A stretch of DNA of 64,000 nucleotides, from assembly GCF_945859705.1 (NCBI RefSeq), contig NC_079135.1, positions 78,438,253 through 78,502,252 on the forward strand. The letters run 5' to 3'. Below the pieces are notes generated by a model. It was not told where the DNA came from and searched no databases. It saw only the letters and a program-made list of their open reading frames with translations. This document shows, one piece after another, positions 38,285 through 46,746 of this stretch. Each line of letters begins with the position of its first letter. Within the stretch, counting starts at the first letter, position 1. The translations under genes and the position numbers were made by a program. Source of the stretch: Episyrphus balteatus (taxonomy: Eukaryota; Arthropoda; Insecta; Diptera; Syrphidae).

Positions 38285-38335
38285 AAATTAGTCGACGCGT
38301 TTCGTCTTATGAAGACATCATCAGGAACTGACATT
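38285..38335 (-). ncRNA. Hammerhead ribozyme motif, type I-like
   Basis: The minus strand contains CTGATGA (38324-38318), a stem II hairpin GTCTT-CAT-AAGAC (38316-38304), then GAAAC (38303-38299), GC, and the cleavage triplet GTC (38296-38294). This is the full conserved core. A and C after GAA can pair with the G and U before the cleavable C, giving the two-base-pair stem III known from ribozymes in Penelope-like and related retroelements. Stem I pairs only partly (first two pairs C-G and U-A, then a bulge). Self-cleavage would be predicted after position 38294. No reverse transcriptase is seen nearby, so it is an orphan motif. Confidence 0.65.
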
Positions 38336-38538
38336 ACTTATACGTTTATTATGTTTTAGGTATGCAAGGAAAATTGTTTGAGCATATTTAGTTACGGTTT
38401 CTATAAGAAATATTTTCTATCTTTAAAGACATGTTTAAATCTTTCCGATATCTTTTTTACTGCCCGAGATATCCCCAGTTGTTTGGCATTTAATATCTAC
38501 CATAGAAATTTTATAATGCCATTATCACCTTTATTATA

Positions 38539-39411
38539 CCGGTAGAACCGGGTGATTTTGGCCTGGCGGGTGACTTTGACTTTGACATGGACACTTTTTT
38601 TGCACTAGACTTTGTTTTTATATATTGGTATATGTTGACAAAACTGATATTTGGCAAAAATGTTATCAGATCATACATATCAACATTTGGCAGCTCAACC
38701 ACTAGACGTAGCCTTCTTTCGGCCTCTTAAAATATTATGGATGAAGACCTTAACAGCGTATAAGATGGCAAACTCGAAAACAAAACAGTGCCGAAAGATG
38801 TGTTTCCTAGGCTTCTAAAATAACATTTTACTTCGGCTGCATCTTAAATGTTGATAACGATGAGGTTACAGTATCATTCCTGCGGAGAGGTGCTGGGTAC
38901 AGCTTCAGAGAAAAAAGACGTTGCACAAGTCACCAAAAGTGATCTGGAGAAGAAACTTCCTGTTCCAATGGTTGACCGCAGAGAGAGACTATTTTTTTCC
39001 ATATCCTTTGAAGGATATCAAAATTATGCTAATTTTAATTTTTTGTTTTTTTTTTTTAATCAAATAAAAACCGACAATTCTGTGTACGAAAATAAAAAAA
39101 AATACCCACATGTTTTAAAAAATCTTCTCTTTCATTTGGGCTGGGTTAGAATGACGTGCTACTTGTAGTTGAACTGGAAATATAGCAAACGTCCTACCGG
39201 CCAAAGTCACCCGGAATGGAGGGTGACTTTGGCAACCCATATTTTGGCATTTATCTATAGAACTGTCGGACAGATTTCTTCAAGATTAATCATACCTATA
39301 GAATGAGCGAAGTAGGTAAATTGGTTGAAATCTTCATTAAAAAAAAAAAATTATTGCAGAAGTTATTCACATTTGAATTTGAAAACGTGCCAAAGTCACC
39401 CGGTTTTACGG
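38539..39411. mobile_element. Internally deleted pogo-type element, 873 bp
   Basis: TA-flanked (38537-38538, 39412-39413), with ends GGTAGAACCGGGTGATTTTGG and the partner CCGGTTTTACGG as in 20251-22552. It keeps ~90 bp of the left end, a ~35-bp scrap of transposase (AACAGTGCCGAAAGATG) and ~550 bp of the right end. That part includes the transposase tail (KSDLEKKLPVPMVDRRERLF). A large deletion removed the rest. Confidence 0.85.
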
Positions 39412-39413
39412 TA

Positions 39414-40326
39414 TATGAAGCCAAACCCAAGCACTTCATTTTAAGATACTTCTGGAAATAAAAAAGATATTGAAAAGATTTAAACAGGTTTTGAAAGATT
39501 GAAAACAGATCTTTTAGAAACCCCTACTACCTTAATATTCTAAAACAATTTTCCTTATAAATAAAAGAATAAGTATGTTCAACGAGGACAATTAAATCAA
39601 AACAAAAACAAAAAATGACAGCTTTGATTTTGACACTTCTCACGAATCTGTTCTAACCTGATCTGACTCAAAAGCAAGAACAGAAAATCCTGTTCTAAAC
39701 TGTTCTAGATTGGTCAATGAACAGAAACCTAGAACAGTTCAGCACAGAAAAAACCTCAATGAACAGCAAAAAGCTGTACTTTTCTGCCTAGAACAGTCCA
39801 GCACAGCGTCAGTGAACAGAGGTAATAAGTTCCGATGTACTCAAAAAAACTTTTTTTTTTTGCATTTTCTAACGGTTATATTTCAAAAACCTTCAGAAAA
39901 GTATATTTTTGTTTCGGCAACAAAACTAATGTAAACCAGTGTAATTATTTGGCGAAAAAAAGCTGGCTCTGGCAACGCTGTTCTGGAATTAAAAAGTCTG
40001 ATAAATATTTCAAACCACAGTTTTCTTTAGATTTTTAATTTTATTTTTAAGTTTGAATAAACTGAAATACAAAGTTAAAAACAAAATGGTAGGTTTAAAA
40101 ATAAAATTCCAAAAACATCTCTTTTAAAAAATATTTTTCAGGTATAAAGTTATACGTATCTTCAGAAGTTTTCTAAAAATCTTGTCAGTGTTTGTTCGTA
40201 CTGTACCAGACCGCCTCATGTAAAAAATTTAATCTAGTATTTTTTCTGTACGTGGCTATTTGTAAACAAACATTTGACATTTATCTACCTTTTATAAAAT
40301 ATAAAATAAAATTCCTAAGGACAAAA
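39414..40326. other. Dnmt2 upstream region
   Basis: No other gene seen. The phrases CTGTTCTA, GAACAGTTCAGCACAG and TAGAACAGTCCAGCACAG recur at 39655-39810 and form short imperfect inverted and direct repeats. The Dnmt2 promoter should lie within the last few hundred bases. Confidence 0.4.
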
Positions 40327-41408
40327 ATGACCGAATACAAAATCCTAGAATTATTTAGTGGAATTGGTGGAATGCATAGTGCCTTCAATTGTAAGTTAAT
40401 CAATTTCAATAATCTATAATATTTATGTAGGTTTATTAATATCATTTTATAACCTAAGATTCCAAACTACGCGGACAAGTTCATGCTGCCATGGACATAA
40501 ACACTGTTGCTAATACTGTCTACGAATTCAAGCATCCACAGGTCAAGCTTTTAAACAACAATATTGAAAAATTAACACCAAAGTTCATTCAAAGTCTTGA
40601 TGTTAATATGATACTCATGTCACCACCATGTCAGCCTTTTACCAGAGTTGGAAACCAGAAAGATATCGATGACGTCCGAACAGATGCTCTAACTCATATA
40701 AGTGATATCTTACCTGATTGTAAAAATATAGAGTATATTTTGATGGAAAACGTAAAGGGATTTGAGAAATCCAAAGCACGCGACATGTATTTAGAAGCAC
40801 TCAACAAATCAGGATTTTCGTTTAGAGAATTTATTCTTAGTCCATCTCAGTTTGGTATACCCAACACGAGACATCGTTACTACTGTTTGGCCAAAAAGAC
40901 GAATTTCAATTTTCCAGGTGGACAGATTAATGAACAACTTCCAAGTGAAGTAGTAAAGCCTTTAAATGAGAGCTTTATCGTTAAAGACATTATAGAACCA
41001 GATACAGAAATTTCGAAGGATCTTTTACTTGACGATAAAGTCCTAAGAAGACGAGTTGGTTTGTTTGACATTGCCAGCCCGGACTCTACAAATACAATAT
41101 GCTTTACAAAAGCATACACTCATTACAGCGAAGGCACGGGCTCGATATTTACACCTCTGAGTTCCAAAGAAGTGTTCGAAATATTTGAAAAAGCCAAATT
41201 ACTTGATCCATTATCGAATGAATATCTCGAACTTATTCGTTCTTTAAGATTACGCTACTTTAGTCCCAGAGAAGTTGCAAGATTAATGAGCTTCCCCGAA
41301 GATTTTAATTTCCCCGAAGTAACAAGTCTACGACAAAAGTACAGACTTTTAGGAAACAGTATTAATGTCCTAGTAGTTGGTGAATTAATAAAATTACTTT
41401 GCTCATAG
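40327..41408 (+). CDS. Dnmt2: Dnmt2/TRDMT1 tRNA (cytosine-38-C5) methyltransferase
   Basis: Exons 40327-40390 and 40459-41408 (donor T|GTAAGT, acceptor CTAAG, phase 1) give 337 aa, close to the family's usual length. SAM-binding motif I LELFSGIGG starts at residue 8. Motif IV PPCQPFTRVG places the catalytic Cys at residue 79, the same number as in human DNMT2. Motif VI ENVKGFEKS starts at 118. The Dnmt2-specific CFTKAY starts at 236, and the C-terminal motif X LLGNSINV is present. The enzyme methylates C38 of tRNA-Asp and other tRNAs. Flies lack Dnmt1 and Dnmt3, so this would be their only member of the family. The frame stays open 45 codons upstream, but homologs start at MTEYKILELF. The gene converges with the V-ATPase e gene, leaving 159 bp between stops. 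Confidence 0.97.
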
Positions 41409-41567
41409 CACGAGATCAACAAATTGGTTTTATTATTGCAATGAACATAATCTTTTTTTTTTTTGTTTAAATAAATACATAAATACTATAATATAGACAT
41501 GGATTAAGCTTTATAATCTTTGGTTTAATTTTTTAACTTAACAAAAGTTTTTTTTTTAATTTCTTTT

Positions 41568-41831
41568 TTAATTTTTTTCTTTGATGATAGCATCACCCCA
41601 TTCCTTGGCCATCATTAGTATAGTCTTTTGATTGAGTCTCGGTCCAATAAGTGGATTCATTTGAGTCATATAACAGCAAAGCCAGAACAACCAGCAAGTA
41701 GCTCCTGTTATCATGAGTACACACTGAATGAGTCCTCGATTAGGTCCTTTTGGAGTCATCATTGGAAGAATTATTCCTATTCCCCCAAAAACTAGGGTAA
41801 AGAACAGTACGGGTAGTACTGCTGCCGACAT
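41568..41831 (-). CDS. VhaM9.7: V-type H+-ATPase V0 subunit e (M9.7)
   Basis: An uninterrupted 87-aa ORF starting MSAAVLPVLFF. Two hydrophobic helices (about residues 5-25 and 36-56) flank a conserved TPKGPNRGLIQ loop. The second helix ends in CWLFWLCCYM and is followed by MNPLIGP, the hallmark of the ATP6V0E family. It is a small V0 subunit of the proton pump on endosomal, lysosomal and plasma membranes. Length matches the family. Its 3' end faces Dnmt2 across 159 bp, so the 3' UTRs probably overlap. Insects have several paralogs and I cannot say which one this is. Confidence 0.95.
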   Translation of the reverse strand: MSAAVLPVLFFTLVFGGIGIILPMMTPKGPNRGLIQCVLMITGATCWLFWLCCYMTQMNPLIGPRLNQKTILMMAKEWGDAIIKEKN

Positions 41832-42476
41832 GGTTTTTTCACTTTTTTCTTGTGTTCTAATGAATTATAATTTTTAAATTGAATTCGATTTAACTAAACT
41901 GTGCAGAAAAGTAAATCATAAATCAATCGATTTTTTGTATTTTTTTCTAGATTTGTATGTATGCATTGGTCGAATTTTTGATAGATGAAGAGGTGTCATT
42001 TTTTGTATTGGTATAATTAAGGCGTGTTCGTTTTCTTGAAAAGTTGCGTATCATTAGGTGTGTCCTACAAAGAAAAAATATCTGAGGGCTCACATGTTGA
42101 AAGAGAGAAAAATAATTTTGTGGGACAAGTTTCTCACATGAATTAAATTTTTTTTTTCAAATCCATCACTTTAACTGCAACTTTTTTCAAGCATCAACAA
42201 TTGTGAAAAAAATTATTTAAAACAAACGTCAAAATAATGAGAATAAAAAAGACAGCAAGAAAACTAAGGCCGTGTGTGAATTGCGTTAAATAGTTAACCC
42301 CGTGTAAAATTTTTGACACTATTGAGATGAATAAAAAATTTTCAGCTATTAAAAATTTAATGGGCTCTGGAATCTGGTTAAATTTTATTTAAATTTTTTT
42401 GCAGATGGTTTTGTTTTTTTTTTTTATTTTATGACAGAAAAGAGGCAGATAAAAATATTAAACAATAGGTGTGTTT

Positions 42477-42912
42477 TTTATTACCACCGGTCTTAACTGG
42501 TTAAAAAAAACGCCTCGGGGCTTAGCGAGAAAAATTGGCAGCACTGCATACTAAATGTTCCGAAATCAGCTGACACAAAAAAATATAAAGTTGTCATATT
42601 TTTCGCTTTTGGGGTTTCTTGTGTGTTTTTGAAGAAAAAAAGTTTAACTAACTATTAAATAAATATTTAAAATAATAATTGTCATTCCAAACATCAATTT
42701 TGATGTTTTTAAACAAATTCTAAACAATTTACGAAGAAGTTAATTTGGTAGCACAGATTTAAATCTGTTGAAAAAGTTAAGCCCAGAGAATTCTCCGGGC
42801 TAAACAACTAAGCCCAAGGGGCTAAAGTGTTGTTGCATTTAACATGTAAATTGCTTAGCCCCGACTGCGTTTTTTTTGTCCAGTTAAGACCGGTGGTAAT
42901 AAAAAACACACC
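42477..42912. mobile_element. MITE family H, 436 bp, TSD AAT
   Basis: Inverted ends AGGTGTGTTTTTTATTACC and its complement extend through ACCGGTCTTAACTGG. AAT is on both sides (42474-42476 and 42913-42915). It shares the AGGTGTGTTTTTT tip with element M at 45245. Confidence 0.9.
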
Positions 42913-42916
42913 TAAT

Positions 42917-43665
42917 AAAGCCTTAACTACATTGGTTCAAAAAGTGAAAAAGTACAAAAGTGAAAATTTTCAAACGCATTTTTGTATAATATTTCGGCCT
43001 GAAAAATTAAAACAAATGATGCAGAAACCTTATTTTTTGGTCTAATAAACAATAGGGGTATTCACGATCCGATGCAACTGGTCTTGTATCATTGCAAAAG
43101 TGCAAAAGTGTAAAATCTTGCAACACTACAACAACAAAATATATGGATTGAAATTTTACAATGGTCTTGCACTTTTGCTATACCCTAACCCTATTGCAAA
43201 ATAAAAATACAATGGTGTAAAATTTTTTTGACAGATGGCAGCTCGCCGTCGCGTGTCGCCCATGATGAACAGTTTATCTTTTTTATTCTTATTTTTTTTT
43301 ATTTTGTTTCTTTTGATGTAATTTGTGAAAATAAATTAACCCGAACACAACAAAGAATGAAATTATAAAAAAATTGAAAAAAAAGAAGAAGCATCGGTGG
43401 AAAGACAACTCCGTAAGAAAAAAGAGTGAAGCTGATATAATTCATATCATGGATTCCATTCAATATTTACTATAGATAAGAAGAGGTGCGTTCACGATCT
43501 ATTGTAAAAAAATAAAATTTTACACTTTTACTAGACCTGTTGCACCAGATCGTGAATACCCCTAATGTGTATACTCTTTTTTACAAAAAAATTGCGCTAG
43601 CCAGAAAAAAATATTTTCACTTTTGTAATTTTTCAAAAAGTGGTGTACCTATGTAGTTAAGCCTT
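42917..43665. mobile_element. MITE family D, copy 2, split by E2
   Basis: Left part 42917-43054 (AAGCCTTAACTACATTGG) and right part 43563-43665 (GTAGTTAAGCC) together match D1 at 33816-34045. The interruption is a complete E element with TA at both sides. Confidence 0.85.
43055..43562. mobile_element. MITE family E, copy 2, uninterrupted, 508 bp
   Basis: GGGGTATTCACGATC to GATCGTGAATACCCC, TA-flanked, nested in D2. It provides the uninterrupted backbone for reading insertions in E1 and E3. Confidence 0.9.
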
Positions 43666-43666
43666 A

Positions 43667-43818
43667 AAGCCTGGTACGCTGCTCGCGCTAAATTTTAGCG
43701 GAGATAAAACTCCCATACAAGTTATCGATAGTTTGTATGGGATCCATTTTAGCTCGGCTAAAAATTTTCGATAATTTGTATGGGAGCTAAAATTTAGCGC
43801 GAGCAGCGTACCAGGCTT
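43667..43818. mobile_element. MITE family I, 152-bp hairpin
   Basis: It begins AAGCCTGGTACGCTGCTCGC and ends with the exact complement. The arms (GCGCTAAATTTTAGC side and its partner) pair over most of the element. Its tips resemble families A and O. Confidence 0.85.
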
Positions 43819-43821
43819 AAG

Positions 43822-44022
43822 GGACAGTTGTAAAAATATTTAATCCGTGGTTCAGCAACTTCTTCTGAATTTGCTGAAAATATTGAGTTTTAGCTGGTTC
43901 TAGGTCCATATAGGTTGAAATAGCTAAATCCATCCCTGAACCAGAGTTGATCCACTGCTAATCCACCTAAATCGGCGAGTTAAATTCCTGACCCGAGGCT
44001 GAACCACGTTTGTACAACTGGC
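43822..44022. mobile_element. MITE family J, copy 1
   Basis: Left CAGTTGTAAAAATATTTAAT with CCGTGGTTCAGCAAC; right GAACCACGTTTGTACAACTG. A second, much larger copy (44695-46493) shares both ends. Confidence 0.7.
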
Positions 44023-44097
44023 CATAAGCCATACTGAAATTTTTTTATTCACCTCAATAGCGTCAAAAATTTTACACGGGGTTAACTATTTAACGCA

Positions 44098-44320
44098 ATT
44101 TAAATATTCTAGGATTAGCCGCGTTTTTTTAACAAAGAAAGTACTTTTGTACTCACCCCGAACGTTTCGCTTCAAGTTTCATTGAGCGTGGTCACCGGGG
44201 AAAAAAAAAAACAGTTTCCCGGTGACCACGCTCAATGAAACTTGAAGCGAAACGTTCGGGGTGAGTACAAAAGTACTTTCTTTGTTAAAAAACGCGGCTA
44301 ATCCGAGAATATTTAAATTA
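44098..44320. mobile_element. Near-perfect 223-bp hairpin (family K)
   Basis: Arms 44098-~44203 and ~44215-44320 are reverse complements with about one mismatch seen (TTCTAGGATTAG versus the CTAATCCGAGAA side). The loop is a short A run. Non-coding. A transcript through it would form a ~105-bp duplex. Confidence 0.9.
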
Positions 44321-44362
44321 TGTCTGTAAGAAACTGGTGAAAGCCTAAAAAGTTATATTTAA

Positions 44363-44585
44363 TACTATGTTTCCACCTACGCTAAATCCGAGATTTAGCT
44401 AAGTAGATTTAGATTAAATCTCGAGATTTATTTTAAATCTACTTCGCTAAATCTTAGATTTGGGTTCAGCTACCCTAAATCTAAGATTGTCGCCTACTTT
44501 CAATCCGAGATTCAGAATAAAACTCGAGATTTGTGCTAAATCTACTTAGCTAAATCTCGGATTTAGGATAGGTGGAAACGTAGTA
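44363..44585. mobile_element. MITE family L, copy 1, 223 bp, TSD TAA
   Basis: TACTATGTTTCCACCTACGC at the left, GGTGGAAACGTAGTA at the right, TAA on both sides (44360-44362 and 44586-44588). The interior is built from repeated ATTTAGC / TCGAGATTTA motifs in both orientations. Confidence 0.93.
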
Positions 44586-44819
44586 TAACGCAATTCACGC
44601 ACAGCCTAAGAAATTAATCTAAAAAATTTTCGTCTCAGACTTAAAAAATCTCTGAGCCCTCAGAGATCTTTCTTTGTGAGACGCACCTATTTAGTGCCAG
44701 TTGTACAAACGTGGATCAGCCTTGCTTCAGGAATTTAACCCACCGATTTTGGCGGATTAGCTCTGCGGATCAACTTCGGTTCAAACATGAAAATGTGGCT
44801 ATTTCTACATACATATTAA

Positions 44820-46402
44820 GGGTATTCACGATCCGATGCAACTGGTCTAGTATCATTGCAAAAGTGCAAAAGTGTAAAATCTTACAACACTACAACAACA
44901 AAATATACGGATTAAAATTTTACAACAGTCTTGCACTTTTGCTATACCCTAGATCTATTGCAAAATAAAAATACAATAGAGTAAAATTATTTTTGACAGA
45001 TGGCAGCTCACCGTCGCGTCGCCCATGATAAACAGTTTTTCTTTTTTATTCTGTTTATTATGGTTGTCGGCTTGTCGGTACTCATGTCCCGTAATTTAGT
45101 TTCTTTTGATGTAAAATAATTTGTGAAAATTAATTAACAAAACAAAGAATTAAATTATAAAAAATGGAAAAAAAGAAGAAGCAACAGTGGAGGAACAACC
45201 CTGTTAAAAAAAAAAAACATCATGGATTTCATTCATGCTTCAATAGGTGTGTTTTTTGTTTATCTATATAGATTTTGTGCAAAAAAACGACATCGAGATT
45301 TTTGAAATCGATGCAAACATTTGGCTCCACTGTACATATACTTTGGCAGCTGTCTGTCAAAAATGTTGCTTTTGTTTTTTTTTTATTTTAACTCCGAAGT
45401 GGGAAGGCCATTACATCCATGTTGGATGCAAACAAAAATTTTCATATGGCCATGGCATCCATGTTGGATTCAAAAAATTTTTTTCACAAAAAACCAAAAA
45501 TTATCTGTATATTCTTAGCTACATTGACCATGACCATTAACATTAGTTGCGTCGTTCTTGTGTTATAAGCGTTTGAAGGTTTGAATTATTTTCGATTTTT
45601 AAAAAATCAAATGTGAAAACTTTTTTATTTTTATTTCTAATTTTTCGAAAAAACTTTGGTAATTTTATATACATCTGTGGCAACAAGGAAAAACAACATA
45701 AGTCAGTTTTTACAACTTTTCAGGAGAGCGTTTTGAAAGTTTGGCTTCCCATAAGAAGTCAATGCTAATGTCATTTTTCTTTTACCTGTAATTCAAAAAC
45801 CGTTTAAGATAAAAATACGAAAAAAATATGGTAGATAGAATCGCTTATTGTGCATCAGATTTTGTGAAAATCTCAATTTCGACATAAGTTGACTTATGTT
45901 ATTATTCCTTGTTGCCACAGACATATCTGTTTAACAATCTTATCAGGATCCATTTAAGACTTTTATCTGAAAAGTTCATTGCGTACATCTCGAGATATTA
46001 ACATTTCAATGGAACCATGTCAAACAAATTTTTGATTATTTTTTTCTATGAGAGTTTTTTTCAAACCTCGTTTTCTCCGCTTTTTTTTTTGTTAATATTT
46101 ACAGATATTTCTGTATGAACACAACAATTAAACTACCTCGGCACTACTGTTTTTATCGAGAGAAAGTAAAATCTGGATAATTATCTGGATTTTTCAAAAA
46201 TCTATACAGATAAAGTTTTTGTTGTAAATTGTTTTGATTTCAAAAATCTCGATGTCGTTTTTTTGCACAAAATCTATATAGATAAACAAAAAAACACACC
46301 TAATATTTACTATAGATAAGAAAAGGGGCGTTCACGATCTATTGTACAAAAATAAAATTTTACATTTTTACTAGGCCTGTTGCACCAGATCGTGAATACC
46401 CC
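44820..46402. mobile_element. MITE family E, copy 3, interrupted by M
   Basis: Its left part is nearly identical to the matching part of E1 (33482-33810), more so than E2 is. The right part resumes at ATATTTACTATAG after M and ends GAATACCCC. Confidence 0.9.
45245..46301. mobile_element. Element family M, 1057 bp, TSD AAT
   Basis: About 63 bp of terminal inverted repeat, AGGTGTGTTTTTTGTTTATC and onward through GACATCGAGATTTTTGAAATC, appear perfect at both ends. AAT flanks it (45242-45244 and 46302-46304). The E1 and E2 copies show the empty site with a single AAT. Inside, TGTGGCAACAAGGAA ... TTCCTTGTTGCCACA forms a second inverted pair. No transposase seen; the 97-aa ORF in the left third is not recognisable. 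Confidence 0.92.
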
Positions 46403-46528
46403 AATTGCTAACCAGTACTAAACTTCAGCCTTGCTACCGATTTCAATAAATAAAAGTTGCTGATCCACGGATTAAATATTTGTTCAACTGGCCCTTATCG
46501 ATTTTCCTACAACAGATTATTTAAAGCC

Positions 46529-46735
46529 TGTTGTTATAAATACATGGATTAATATAATAAATTGGAATAAAAGAAACACGTGTTTTCAGTTGAACGATTT
46601 GGAAAAGAGAAGAAATTTATTTGGAAACTAAATTCAAAGCTACTAAGGAATTTCAAAGCTACTAAGTTTTTTTTTTTTTTTGAATAAACAAAATTTAATT
46701 CTAAGTACAAAAGAACAAAGTGTTGTTTTTTAACA
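46529..46735 (-). repeat. 3' LTR of a second copia-like element
   Basis: About 207 bp between TGTTGTTATAAATAC and GTTTTTTAACA. Reading the minus strand, it follows a polypurine tract (AGTGGGGA) and the RNase H stop. No matching 5' LTR is in the window. Confidence 0.7.
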
Positions 46736-46746
46736 TCCCCACTGAA

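Larger units (their letters stand above)
42264..44610. mobile_element. MITE family G, inside Q
   Basis: The left arm begins CTAAGGCCGTGTGTGAATTG and runs into TTAAATAGTTAACCCCGTG. The inverted right arm (CACGGGGTTAACTATTTAA at ~44076-44095) is split from its own tip (CAATTCACGCACAGCC at ~44590-44606) by the K hairpin and L1. H, D2 with E2, I and J1 lie between the arms. Confidence 0.7.
42056..44688. mobile_element. MITE family Q, outermost shell of a nest, TSD ATT
   Basis: Left end AGGTGTGTCCTACAAAG, right end (inverted) CTTTGTGAGACGCACCT. Both run inward into ATCTGAGGGCTCA. ATT is present on both sides (42053-42055 and 44689-44691). It surrounds element G and everything inside it; the parent was about 280 bp. 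Confidence 0.75.
44695..46493. mobile_element. MITE family J, copy 2, containing E3 and M
   Basis: Left CCAGTTGTACAAACGTGGATC, right GATCCACGGATTAAATATT ... CAACTGG. E3 sits between its arms, and M sits inside E3, giving a three-layer nest. Confidence 0.75.

Noticed and set aside
40192..40326. Upstream in-frame extension of Dnmt2 by 45 codons
   Set aside because: The extension is hydrophobic and AT-driven. Family members start just before the LELFSGIGG motif.
33331..44968. Repeated ORF phrase around NWSCIIAKVQKCKILQ in three places
   Set aside because: It lies in the left arm of every family E MITE. The reading frame is incidental.
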